From positions 1 through 45,327 of the forward strand of contig JAGQUR010000031.1 of NCBI GenBank assembly GCA_020438395.1: DNA of 45,327 bases, in the 5' to 3' direction. The notes beneath the pieces are model-generated. The model saw nothing but the letters and a program-made list of their open reading frames with translations. It did no database searches and was not told the origin of the DNA. This document shows positions 15,113 through 22,406 of the stretch, piece after piece. Positions within the stretch are counted from its first letter, which is position 1. Every line of letters begins with the position of its first letter. This DNA comes from Solirubrobacterales bacterium (GTDB taxonomy: Bacteria > Actinomycetota > Thermoleophilia > Solirubrobacterales > 70-9). A program made the translations under genes and the position numbers.

Positions 15113-16396
15113 ATGAAAGTCGCGATAGTCGGGACCGGGATCGCCGGTCTCTCCGCCGCCCATCGTCTCGGTCCGCTCTACCGGGCGGGTCGGCTGGATT
15201 TGAAGGTTTTCGAAGCGCAAGGTCGGACCGGAGGCCATGCGAACACGGTCGAAGTCGAGTCGGAGCAGGGCGCCGAAAGGATCGACACCGGGTTCATCGT
15301 CTTCAACGAACGCAACTACCCGGAGTTCACCCGGATGCTGGGCGAACTCGGAGTTGAAAGCAAAGCCTCCTCGATGAGTTTCTCGGTCAGTGACGGCGAA
15401 TTCGAATTCACCGGTCGCAGTCTGCGCGGGCTCTTCGCCCGGCGCCGCCATCTCGCCGATCCGGGCTTCATTCGCATGCTCCTCGAGGTTCCCCGTCTGC
15501 AGCGTCGACTGAGGGAACTTGCCGGGAGTGGCGAGGAAGGTCCGTCTCTGGCTGAGTTCATCTCCGGCGAAGGTTTCTCCGACGAGTTGAACGAGAAGGT
15601 GGTCGTGCCGCTGGTCGCATCGGTCTGGTCCGCCGACCCCGGAAGGATGGAAGAGTTCCCCGCCGGGTTCCTCGCCCGATTCCTTGACAACCACGGTCTG
15701 CTTTCGCTTCGCGACCGGCCCCGCTGGCGCACCGTTTGTGGTGGTTCGCGAACCTATGTCGAAGCGCTGACCGAGCCAATGGCGGGGGCGATCCGGACGG
15801 AATCCAGGGTTGAGCGGATCATCCGCCGTGGCGACGGGGTGATGGTGACGGTTGCCGGGCAGCCTCCCGAGCAGTTTGACCGGGTCATTGTCGCGACCCA
15901 CTCTGACCAGGCCCTTCGCATGATCGGCGATCCGACCCCGGAGGAAGACCACCTGCTTCGGGCCGTCCCGTATCAGGCAAACGAAGCGGTGCTTCATACC
16001 GATGAGTCCTTGATGCCGGTCCGGCGTTCGGCCTGGGCATGCTGGAACTACCACCTCGGTAAGGAGGCCCGGGGACGATCCGCGTTGACCTATGACATGA
16101 ACCGCCTGCAAGGCCTCGGATGTCGCCGGCGCTTCTTCGTTTCACTCAACGTCACGGAACAGATCGACCCGGGAAAGATCCTCGCCCGGTTTCGTTACGA
16201 GCATCCCGTGTTCACACCGGAAGGGATTCGGGCACAGAGCCGCTGGGCGGAGATCAGCGGGTCGGACCGGATCCACTTTGCCGGTGCCTGGCTCAGGAAC
16301 GGGTTTCACGAGGACGGGGCCGTGACCGGGCGCAGGGCTGCCGAACAGGCCCTGCTTCCGGCCCGAGCGGAGCTGCAACTGGCGCTGGCCGCATGA
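15113..16396 (+). CDS. NAD(P)/FAD-dependent oxidoreductase of lipid-modification operon (COG2907 type)
   Basis: A 427-residue flavoprotein of the amine-oxidase/desaturase-like superfamily. The FAD-binding motif G7-T-G9-I-A-G12 sits at the very N-terminus, followed by EAQGRTGGHANTVEVE with the conserved RxGGH, and IDTGFIVFNERNYPEF. The C-terminus has the FAD-contact pattern IHFAGAWLRNGFHEDG. This protein is typically found, as here, beside DUF1365 and a cyclopropane synthase-like methyltransferase; in other bacteria such sets act on methylated or cyclopropanated fatty acids. The next start overlaps its stop (ATGA at 16393), so the operon is tightly coupled. The ATG is fixed by the nucleotide-binding motif. 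Its own reaction is not known. Confidence 0.87.
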   Translation: MKVAIVGTGIAGLSAAHRLGPLYRAGRLDLKVFEAQGRTGGHANTVEVESEQGAERIDTGFIVFNERNYPEFTRMLGELGVESKASSMSFSVSDGEFEFTGRSLRGLFARRRHLADPGFIRMLLEVPRLQRRLRELAGSGEEGPSLAEFISGEGFSDELNEKVVVPLVASVWSADPGRMEEFPAGFLARFLDNHGLLSLRDRPRWRTVCGGSRTYVEALTEPMAGAIRTESRVERIIRRGDGVMVTVAGQPPEQFDRVIVATHSDQALRMIGDPTPEEDHLLRAVPYQANEAVLHTDESLMPVRRSAWACWNYHLGKEARGRSALTYDMNRLQGLGCRRRFFVSLNVTEQIDPGKILARFRYEHPVFTPEGIRAQSRWAEISGSDRIHFAGAWLRNGFHEDGAVTGRRAAEQALLPARAELQLALAA

Positions 16397-17250
16397 ACCC
16401 GGGCAGGGAGAGCGCCATATATGAAGGGCGGATCAGGCACCGCCGCTTCGAACCCGTCGAGCGTGAATTCGACTACGGGATCTTCATGCTCTACCTGGAC
16501 CTCGACGAGTTGCCGGAGGTCATGTCGATCCATCCGCTCTGGTCGACCCGACCGAGGTCACCCGCCGGTTTCCGTCGCTCCGACTACCTCGGCCCGCCGG
16601 ACCTGCCCCTGAAAGGGGCGGTCCTGGACGAGGTTGAACGGCGTTGCGGAGTCCGGCCCCGGGGGCCTGTCCGGATGCTGAGCCACCTGCGGTACTTCGG
16701 AGTCTGCTTCAACCCCGTCACCTTCTACTACTGCTTCGACCCTTCAGGCGAGCGACTCGAGACGGTCCTGCTCGAAGTCACCAATACCCCGTGGGGAGAA
16801 CGCCACTGCTACCTGGTGGATCAGCGGCGACGGCCCCGCGTGCTTGCTGCGGACGTCGCCAAGAGCCTTCATGTGTCTCCGCTGATGGCCATGGATCACC
16901 GTTACGAACTCGCCTGCGGGGAACCTGACCGGACCCTCTCCGTGCACATGGCGAGTCGTCGCAAAGGTGTCCTTCACTTTGACGCAACCCTGCGAATGGA
17001 GCGAACCGAAATCACGAGGGCGCGACTTGGACGCCTGCTTTCCACGAGGCTGCCGATGCCGCTCAAGGTCCTCGGCGGCATTCATCTCGAGGCGGCAAGA
17101 ACCTGGCTGGCGGGTGCCCGCTACCACCCGCATCCGGAAAAGATTCGGGAAGAGGACTTGTCGAAACTCCCGAAATTCGGCAAGCTCTGTTCCGTGAAAC
17201 GGGTTTCCGGATCGGGATCGGCGGGCGAGCGGCCACTGGGTGGTGGCTGA
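16393..17250 (+). CDS. DUF1365 family protein
   Basis: A 285-residue protein of DUF1365. The hallmarks are present: YEGRIRHRRFEPVEREFDYG near the N-terminus, then LRYFGVCFNPVTFYYCFD and LLEVTNTPWGERHCYLV in the middle. The ATG at 16393 overlaps the upstream stop as ATGA. A longer reading from 16120 would run through the end of the flavoprotein and is rejected. The family has no settled biochemical function, but it accompanies cyclopropane synthase-like methyltransferases very consistently, which points to a role in the same lipid modification. The methyltransferase starts 2 bases after its stop. Confidence 0.88.
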   Translation: MNPGRESAIYEGRIRHRRFEPVEREFDYGIFMLYLDLDELPEVMSIHPLWSTRPRSPAGFRRSDYLGPPDLPLKGAVLDEVERRCGVRPRGPVRMLSHLRYFGVCFNPVTFYYCFDPSGERLETVLLEVTNTPWGERHCYLVDQRRRPRVLAADVAKSLHVSPLMAMDHRYELACGEPDRTLSVHMASRRKGVLHFDATLRMERTEITRARLGRLLSTRLPMPLKVLGGIHLEAARTWLAGARYHPHPEKIREEDLSKLPKFGKLCSVKRVSGSGSAGERPLGGG

Positions 17251-17252
17251 GC

Positions 17253-18491
17253 ATGTGGCGGCGGCTGGTTCTGGCGGTAATCGGCCGGCTCAAGACCGGC
17301 CGAATCGAGTTCGTCGAGAACGGAAAGGTCACCGCGATCGGGGAGCCCGGTGGCACTCCGTCAGCGAAGGTCACCGTGAATTCGCCCCGCGCCTGGCGAC
17401 GGATGCTTCGGGGCAGCACCGGGATGGCGGAGGGTTACATCAACCGCGAGTGGGACACCGACGATCTGGTCGCGGTCGGACTGGTCGCGGGACTCAACCT
17501 CGGCCAGCTCGACCGGCTCCGCCGCCGTTTCCGTTTCATCCTCTGGCCCTTCCAGAAACTGGGTCCGCTTATGCCCCGGACGACCCGGCGGCGCGGCAAG
17601 AAGCAGATCTCCGCGCATTACGACCTCGGCAACGATCTCTTCTCGCTCTTCCTGGACGAGTCGATGAACTACTCGGCGGCGCTCTACAGGGGAGCGGAGG
17701 ACGAATCCCTCGAAGCGGCGCAGATCGCCAAGATGAACCAGATCGCCGACCAGCTGGACCTTGACCGGGACAGCCACCTGCTCGAGATCGGGACCGGCTG
17801 GGGAGGCCTCTCGATTCACCTGGCGCAGCGGTCCGGTTGCCGGGTGACCACCACGACGATCTCGAAGGAACAAGCCGCCCTGGCCCGCGAGCGAATTGCC
17901 GAAGCCGGGCTCGAGGACCGGATCGAGGTTCTCGAGACCGACTACCGTGATCTGACCGGCACCTATGACCGCCTCGTCTCGATCGAGATGATCGAAGCGG
18001 TCGGCTGGCGGGATTTCCCGACCTATTTCGCCAAGTGCTCGGAGCTGCTCGAGCCCGACGGGTCGATGCTGCTTCAGTCGATCACGATCGATGACGACGG
18101 CTACGAGCTCGAAAAGGCCTCCCGCAGCTTCATCAGCCGCTACATCTTCCCCGGCGGCTGTCTGCCTTCGATGGCCGAGATCCGGCGATGCCTGGACGGC
18201 TTCACCGACCTGACCGTCGCCTGGGCCGACGAGCTGAGACTCGATTACTCGAAGACGCTGGCCGAATGGCGGCGGCGGTTCAACTCGGCCACGGCCAGGC
18301 TCGAGCAGCTCGGCTACGACGAACGGTTCCGTCGCCTTTGGGTTCTCTACCTCAGCCTCGCCGAGGCGGGGTTCACCTCGGGCCGGAACAGCGATTTCCA
18401 GCTGCTGCTGGCGAAGCCTCAGTCGCGCAGCTTGATCCAGCTGGCCGGCAAGGCGCCGGCCGGGATCATTTCGGGGATCTCCCCGAAGTAA
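17253..18491 (+). CDS. Cyclopropane-fatty-acyl-phospholipid synthase family methyltransferase
   Basis: A 412-residue SAM-dependent enzyme that adds a methylene or methyl carbon to the double bond of acyl chains in membrane phospholipids. The conserved region starts at AHYDLGNDLFSLFLDESMNY (about 121-140). The SAM motif LEIGTGWGG is at 177-185, and LVSIEMIEAVGWRDFP and QSITIDDDGYE follow. The usual C-terminus FQLLLAKP is followed by 23 extra residues that lie wholly antisense to the convergent GST-like gene. With the flavoprotein and DUF1365 it forms a three-gene operon; its olefinic substrate could be made by the desaturase at 5209. Cyclopropane versus 10-methyl product cannot be decided from sequence. 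Confidence 0.9.
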   Translation: MWRRLVLAVIGRLKTGRIEFVENGKVTAIGEPGGTPSAKVTVNSPRAWRRMLRGSTGMAEGYINREWDTDDLVAVGLVAGLNLGQLDRLRRRFRFILWPFQKLGPLMPRTTRRRGKKQISAHYDLGNDLFSLFLDESMNYSAALYRGAEDESLEAAQIAKMNQIADQLDLDRDSHLLEIGTGWGGLSIHLAQRSGCRVTTTTISKEQAALARERIAEAGLEDRIEVLETDYRDLTGTYDRLVSIEMIEAVGWRDFPTYFAKCSELLEPDGSMLLQSITIDDDGYELEKASRSFISRYIFPGGCLPSMAEIRRCLDGFTDLTVAWADELRLDYSKTLAEWRRRFNSATARLEQLGYDERFRRLWVLYLSLAEAGFTSGRNSDFQLLLAKPQSRSLIQLAGKAPAGIISGISPK

Positions 18492-19159
18492 CGCTCGGCG
18501 ATCCGCTCGGCTGCGCTTCCCTCGATCACCGGCTTGACGTCGGAGATCGTGCCGATCACCCAGATCGACGAGCCGATCTGCAGGTCAGCGGCGGTCGGGT
18601 TCTCGCCGTCAACCAGCCCGTCGGCGGCCATCCCCTCGATTTCGTCGATCATGCCCGGGAACTTCTCCAGGTCCTCGGCGATCTGAACGCAGCTGATGTT
18701 GTGGTACTTCCAGGTGGCCCGGACGAACTTCATCGCGAAATCGGTGCCGGCCGGATCCAGCTCCTCGATGCCGTTCATTTTGCCCATCATTTCCGGCCGG
18801 AAGTAAATGCCGCCCCAGGGGATGCGGCGGCCCAGATCCTGAAGCACCCGGTCTCCCCAGAGCTCCGCCTCCCGGACCTCATCCGCGATGCCTTCCGGAT
18901 AGAGGGACAGTTCGGGGACGAGCTCCTCCAGCCGCTTGAAGATGTTGGTCGATCCGTGAACGCGCTCCTCGCCGATTGTCAGTCCGGGGACCCGGGTCTT
19001 GCCTTCCCCGTAAAGCTCGGTGATCTGTTCGTTGTGCTTCCCGAAGTCGAGGTTCACCCACTCGTACTCGATCCCCTTGTAATCGAGTGCGGCCCCGACC
19101 GCCTTGCAGGGGTGGGAGGGAGGAAGTGCATGCAGGGTTACCTTCTCGGTGATGGGCAT
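18419..19159 (-). CDS. Glutathione S-transferase-like protein
   Basis: A 246-residue protein with the GST layout: an N-terminal thioredoxin-like domain (VTLHALPPSHPCKAVGAALD, then RVPGLTIGEERVHGSTNIFK, where the cis-Pro and Ser-Thr match the glutathione site) and an all-helical C-terminal domain. Actinobacteria generally lack glutathione, so the thiol partner may differ or the protein may be structural or regulatory; this is inference. Its 3' end overlaps the convergent methyltransferase by 73 bases. The promoter looks complete: TTGCCA, 17 bases, TAAAGT, 6 bases, ATG, so the transcript is probably leaderless. It is divergent from the gene at 19212 with overlapping promoters. Confidence 0.82.
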   Translation of the reverse strand: MPITEKVTLHALPPSHPCKAVGAALDYKGIEYEWVNLDFGKHNEQITELYGEGKTRVPGLTIGEERVHGSTNIFKRLEELVPELSLYPEGIADEVREAELWGDRVLQDLGRRIPWGGIYFRPEMMGKMNGIEELDPAGTDFAMKFVRATWKYHNISCVQIAEDLEKFPGMIDEIEGMAADGLVDGENPTAADLQIGSSIWVIGTISDVKPVIEGSAAERIAERYFGEIPEMIPAGALPASWIKLRD

Positions 19160-19165
19160 GCCCAG

Positions 19166-19194
19166 ACTTTATGGCCCGGTGAACCGCATGGCAA
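19166..19194 (-). promoter_or_regulatory. Complete promoter of GST-like gene (leaderless)
   Basis: Reading the minus strand: -35 TTGCCA (19194-19189, five of six consensus bases), a 17-base spacer, -10 TAAAGT (19171-19166), then 6 bases to the ATG at 19159. This is the clearest leaderless promoter in the window. Confidence 0.65.
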
Positions 19195-19199
19195 CCGGG

Positions 19200-19205
19200 T
19201 AGGTT
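19200..19205 (+). promoter_or_regulatory. -10 box of gene at 19212 (leaderless geometry)
   Basis: TAGGTT ends 6 bases before the ATG at 19212. No strong -35 is visible. It lies back to back with the GST promoter, so one protein bound here could affect both. Confidence 0.45.
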
Positions 19206-19211
19206 TCGCCC

Positions 19212-19586
19212 ATGGGCCCAGCCAACGGACTCAGCGCCGCCTACGGAATCGCCAGGGTCGGTTTCGGAATCTTCGCCTCCTGCGCTCCGCAAAGCCTCGG
19301 TCGAACCTGGGTCGGAGAGGATTCCGAAAGTCCGGGCGCGGGAGTGATCCTCCGCGCACTCGGTTTTCGTGACATCGCCCTCGGGGCGGGGACCACCCAG
19401 GCGGCACTTGCCGGTGACCCGCGCGGATGGCTGGCCGTATCGATGCTGTCCGATCTCGGTGATGTCGCCGCAACGTTGATTGGCCGCGATCGGATCGAGT
19501 CGCGCGGTGTCGTCATCACTTCGACGGTGGCCGGGGCCGGGGCTCTCGCGGCCGGCCTGCTTCTGCTCGCGAGCGAATCCGAATGA
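19212..19586 (+). CDS. Small membrane protein, function unknown
   Basis: A 124-residue hydrophobic protein that I do not recognise with certainty; it resembles small DUF4267-like membrane proteins. Hydrophobic stretches lie near residues 8-25, 45-65 and 100-118 (VVITSTVAGAGALAAGLLLL), with a conserved-looking LRALGFRDIALGAG in the middle. The start ATG has no Shine-Dalgarno but a TAGGTT box 6 bases upstream. The thioesterase gene begins inside its last codons (ATGA overlap at 19583), so the two are coupled and may share a role in acyl metabolism at the membrane. Confidence 0.65.
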   Translation: MGPANGLSAAYGIARVGFGIFASCAPQSLGRTWVGEDSESPGAGVILRALGFRDIALGAGTTQAALAGDPRGWLAVSMLSDLGDVAATLIGRDRIESRGVVITSTVAGAGALAAGLLLLASESE

Positions 19587-20404
19587 ACGGGAGCGACGGG
19601 GCGATAGCGGTTCCCCTCGATTCCGGTGAGTCGGGGCTCGACCGCTTCGAGCTGACCGGCCTGGCCCGCGGTCCCTGGCAGGAGGATGCCGCCCACGGTG
19701 GCGCTCCGGCGGGTCTGCTCGCCCGGGCGGCCGAGGTGATCGGCCAGGAAGACGGACTCCGTCTTGCCTCCATCTCCCTCGCCTTCAACGGGCCGGTGAC
19801 TCTTGGCGAGATCGAGATCAGGGCCGAGACGGTCAAGCCCGGTCGGCGCCAGCGGGTCGTCTCGGTAGCGATCGTCTCCGGTGACCGGACCCTGATCGAA
19901 GGCCGGGCGGTGCTGATCCGCAAGGGGGAAGTCGAGTTGCCGGATGGCGTGACGGTGGAAGAAGAACCGTTCCCCGGGCCGGAGAGCGGGCGGCCGATCG
20001 AGAAGGAACTCTGGGCGGACGGGGAAAGTGACGCCTTCCACCGCACGAGCAACACCGTGGTGTCGATCGAGGGCGGCCCGGACCGGATCGGCACCGAGGG
20101 CATGGTCTGGATCCGGCTCGACTATCCCCTGGTAGCGGGCGAGGAGCTGACCGGCGCCCAACGGGCCGTCGCGGCAGCGGATTTTGGCAACGGAGTCGCC
20201 CACCCGGTCGGCTGGGGCGAATTCCTCTTCATCAACTGCGACCTCAACGTTTCGCTCCTCAGGGAGCCGGTCGGAGAGTGGATCGGCCTTGAATCGAGGA
20301 CCGAGGTGGACGCCAACGGCACCGGGCTCACCTCGACCCGCCTCCATGACAGCCGGGGCCGTTTCGGGGTCGCCAGCCAGATCCTGTTCGTCGACCGGGT
20401 GTAG
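19583..20404 (+). CDS. Acyl-CoA thioesterase-like double hot-dog protein
   Basis: A 273-residue protein with the layout of TesB-like thioesterases (4HBT_3/TesB). The N-terminal hot-dog begins at RGPWQEDAAHGGAPAGLLAR, the usual HGG turn and helix, and continues LASISLAFNGPVTLGEIEIR and VVSVAIVSGDRTLIEGRAVL. The second hot-dog covers the C-terminal half, ending LTSTRLHDSRGRFGVASQIL. Such enzymes hydrolyse acyl-CoA esters; chain length is unknown. It overlaps the small membrane protein gene by 4 bases and is followed by two small stems (20406-20443) and then a gene with its own promoter box. Confidence 0.83.
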   Translation: MNGSDGAIAVPLDSGESGLDRFELTGLARGPWQEDAAHGGAPAGLLARAAEVIGQEDGLRLASISLAFNGPVTLGEIEIRAETVKPGRRQRVVSVAIVSGDRTLIEGRAVLIRKGEVELPDGVTVEEEPFPGPESGRPIEKELWADGESDAFHRTSNTVVSIEGGPDRIGTEGMVWIRLDYPLVAGEELTGAQRAVAAADFGNGVAHPVGWGEFLFINCDLNVSLLREPVGEWIGLESRTEVDANGTGLTSTRLHDSRGRFGVASQILFVDRV

Positions 20405-20405
20405 T

Positions 20406-20443
20406 TCCCGGGCGGCGATCCCCGGGACCGGCAGCTCCCCGGT
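20406..20443 (+). terminator. Two adjacent GC hairpins after thioesterase gene
   Basis: TCCCGGG (20406-20412) pairs with CCCGGGA (20421-20427), and ACCGG (20427-20431) with CCGGT (20439-20443). They follow the stop directly. There is no T run, so they are termination candidates only. Confidence 0.4.
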
Positions 20444-20520
20444 CTCGCTTACTGAAGTCCGGTGAACCGTTTGCGCAGCCATTTATCCGCCGGGACAGAT
20501 TTGGATCGCGCCGCAGGGTC

Positions 20521-20526
20521 TACATT
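20521..20526 (+). promoter_or_regulatory. -10 box of HAD phosphatase gene (leaderless geometry)
   Basis: TACATT ends 6 bases before the ATG at 20533, and no Shine-Dalgarno is present. The -35 is unclear: TTGGAT at 20501-20506 is only 14 bases away. Confidence 0.45.
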
Positions 20527-20532
20527 TGGGTT

Positions 20533-21318
20533 ATGCCCGACCTGCCCGAGAAACCCGACGCGATCCTGCTCGATATCGAGGGCGTGCTCTACATACAGGG
20601 GGAGGCAATCGAGGGGGCCCCGGAAACCCTGAACCGGCTGCGCGAGATCGCCGGCCGGATCCGCCTGGTCACCAACACGAGCTCGGTTTCCCGCAATGAA
20701 GTGATCAAGCGGGTCAGGCGGGCCGGATTCGACATCTCCGACGAGGAACTCCTCACCCCGGCCGCGATGGCGGTCCGCTATTGCCGGGAAAAGGGCTTCT
20801 CGAAGGTCAACCTGATGGTTGCCCGGTCGTTGCGGGAGGACCTTGAGGAGATCGACGTGGTCGGTACCGACGAAAAGGCCGACGCGATCGTGCTCGGTGA
20901 CCTCGGCCCGATGTTCTCGGCCGAGACCCTCAGCCACGCCTTCCGGCAGATGATGGACGGTGCCGAGCTGATCGCCCTCCAGCACAACCGGTACTGGAGG
21001 CGGGAGGACGGCCTGGTGCTGGACGTCGGCGCCTTTTCGGCGGCGCTCGAATACGCCGCGGAGACCGAGGCGGTGGTCGTCGGCAAGCCATCCCGCGACT
21101 TCTTCCGTATGGCCCTGGCCGATCTCGGAGTCGAGCCGGGAACGGCAGTCATGGTCGGCGACGACATCGAGGGCGACGTCGGCGGCGGACTGGGAGCGGG
21201 AATCGCCTCGGTCCTGGTTCGGACCGGCAAGTACGAGGCGGAGAAGGTCGCCGAGTCAGGGATCGAGCCCACCGCGACCATCGACTCGATCAACGACCTG
21301 CCCGGGTTGCTCGCCTGA
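20533..21318 (+). CDS. HAD superfamily (IIA) phosphatase, LHPP/NagD-like
   Basis: A 261-residue HAD hydrolase with a type IIA cap, close to the LHPP/NagD-like branch. Motif I reads D14-I-E-G-V-L-Y: the nucleophile Asp is present, but the second Asp, usually the general acid/base, is Glu16. Motif II Thr lies in LVTNTSS (about 50-56), motif III Lys in VGKPSRDFF, and motif IV in VGDDIEGDVGGGLGAGI. The family dephosphorylates small phosphate esters or protein phosphohistidine; the substrate here is unknown. The ATG start is supported by the -10 box at 20521. It stands alone on the plus strand before the quinone reductase gene. Confidence 0.87.
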   Translation: MPDLPEKPDAILLDIEGVLYIQGEAIEGAPETLNRLREIAGRIRLVTNTSSVSRNEVIKRVRRAGFDISDEELLTPAAMAVRYCREKGFSKVNLMVARSLREDLEEIDVVGTDEKADAIVLGDLGPMFSAETLSHAFRQMMDGAELIALQHNRYWRREDGLVLDVGAFSAALEYAAETEAVVVGKPSRDFFRMALADLGVEPGTAVMVGDDIEGDVGGGLGAGIASVLVRTGKYEAEKVAESGIEPTATIDSINDLPGLLA

Positions 21319-21330
21319 GGGAATCCGGGC

Positions 21331-21379
21331 GGTCCTTCGCCCGGATCCGGTTGGTCCTTCGCCCGGATCCGGTTGGTCC
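21331..21379. repeat. 22-bp perfect tandem repeat (two copies plus five bases)
   Basis: Two identical 22-base units (21331-21352 and 21353-21374), each beginning GGTCCTTCGCC and ending GGATCCGGTT, are followed by a further GGTCC. The repeat lies between the HAD gene and the quinone reductase gene, and each unit boundary forms TTGGTC. The last of these (21373-21378) lies 18 bases before the -10 box and may serve as a -35. Confidence 0.85.
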
Positions 21380-21396
21380 CGGGGCATCCGGGAATG

Positions 21397-21402
21397 TAGC
21401 CT
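21397..21402 (+). promoter_or_regulatory. -10 box of quinone reductase gene (leaderless geometry)
   Basis: TAGCCT ends 7 bases before the GTG at 21410. TTGGTC (21373-21378) lies 18 bases upstream as a possible -35. Confidence 0.45.
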
Positions 21403-21409
21403 CGTGCCT

Positions 21410-22378
21410 GTGCTGGCCATTCGAGTCAACGATTTCGGCGATCCATCGGTCCTGAGCCTCGAGGAGGTGCCAGATCCGGTCGCCGGAGCCGGCCAGACCC
21501 TGATCGAGGTCGATACGGCCGGTGTGAACTACGGCGACCTGCTGGTGCGAAGGGGCGAGTACTTCGGCCGCAAGGCGCTGCCAGTGATCCCCGGGTGGGA
21601 AGTCGTCGGGTCGGCGGCCACGCCAGATCCGGACGGAGCCTTCGAAGCCGGTGATCGGGTGGTGGCGCTGCTCGACGGGCGGGGCTATGCCCGGAAGGTG
21701 GCCGCACCGACCAGGGATGTGGTGCCGGTGCCAGACGGGGTTTCCGACAAGGTCGCGCTGGCGATGATCATCCAGGGGGCCACCGCCTGGCGGCTCCTGG
21801 AAGACATGAAGCCGGACCAGAGGGTCCTGATCAGCGGGGCCGGCAGCGGGGTGACTCATCTGGTGGTCCAGCTGGCCCGCCTTCGTGGCGCGGCCGAGGT
21901 CGCCGTCGTCTCAAGCGGCGGCGAAAAATCCAATCGTGTGCTGGACCTCGGCGCCGATCTGGTCGTTCGGTCCGACGGAGACGAAACCCTGAAGGAACGC
22001 CTGACCGAAGGACTTGGTGGCAGGAAATTCGACCTCGCGATCGACATGATCGGCGGCGAGACCCTCCAGGCGATGCTCCGGCAGCTGCGCCCGGGAGGTC
22101 GGGCTGTGATCTACGGCGTGGCCGGGGGCGAGCCGGCGAAAGTCAACACCGGCGCGCTTCTCAAGAACGGCCTGACCGTATACGGGCTCTGGCTCGGCCA
22201 TTCGGATGGCTGGTCCCTGCGGGAGATCATGGGCAGGCTCTTCGAGCTGGTTGAGGCCGGTCAGCTTGCCCCGACCCTGGGTCCTGCCTTCCCGCTGGCG
22301 CGGGCGGACGATGCGCATCGCGCGGTCGAAGCCCGTACCGGGGTTGGCAAGGTTGTGCTCGATTGCCGGGAAGTCTGA
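21410..22378 (+). CDS. Zinc-independent NADPH:quinone oxidoreductase-like protein (MDR family)
   Basis: A 322-residue medium-chain reductase without zinc ligands, like quinone oxidoreductases. The N-terminal catalytic domain has VDTAGVNYGDLLVRRGEY and VIPGWEVVG. The NADPH-binding domain has LISGAGSGVTHLVVQLARL at about 140, where the second half of the usual GAGSGVG motif is Thr. IDMIGGETLQAML follows. The GTG at 21404 would give two more residues, but the box at 21397-21402 fits a leaderless start at the GTG at 21410; neither has a Shine-Dalgarno. The reaction is probably NADPH-dependent reduction of a quinone or enone; the substrate is unknown. Confidence 0.85.
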   Translation: MLAIRVNDFGDPSVLSLEEVPDPVAGAGQTLIEVDTAGVNYGDLLVRRGEYFGRKALPVIPGWEVVGSAATPDPDGAFEAGDRVVALLDGRGYARKVAAPTRDVVPVPDGVSDKVALAMIIQGATAWRLLEDMKPDQRVLISGAGSGVTHLVVQLARLRGAAEVAVVSSGGEKSNRVLDLGADLVVRSDGDETLKERLTEGLGGRKFDLAIDMIGGETLQAMLRQLRPGGRAVIYGVAGGEPAKVNTGALLKNGLTVYGLWLGHSDGWSLREIMGRLFELVEAGQLAPTLGPAFPLARADDAHRAVEARTGVGKVVLDCREV

Positions 22379-22406
22379 CCGCGAGTCGCCCGGACCGCTG
22401 CAGCGT

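Noticed and set aside
18188-19372. A 394-codon plus-strand frame across the methyltransferase end and the GST-like gene
   Set aside because: It is antisense to a GST-fold protein with a full promoter and shows no domain of its own.
19241-20482. A 413-codon minus-strand frame opposite the small membrane protein and thioesterase
   Set aside because: Composition is typical of an antisense shadow, while the plus-strand frames have start overlaps and recognisable domains.
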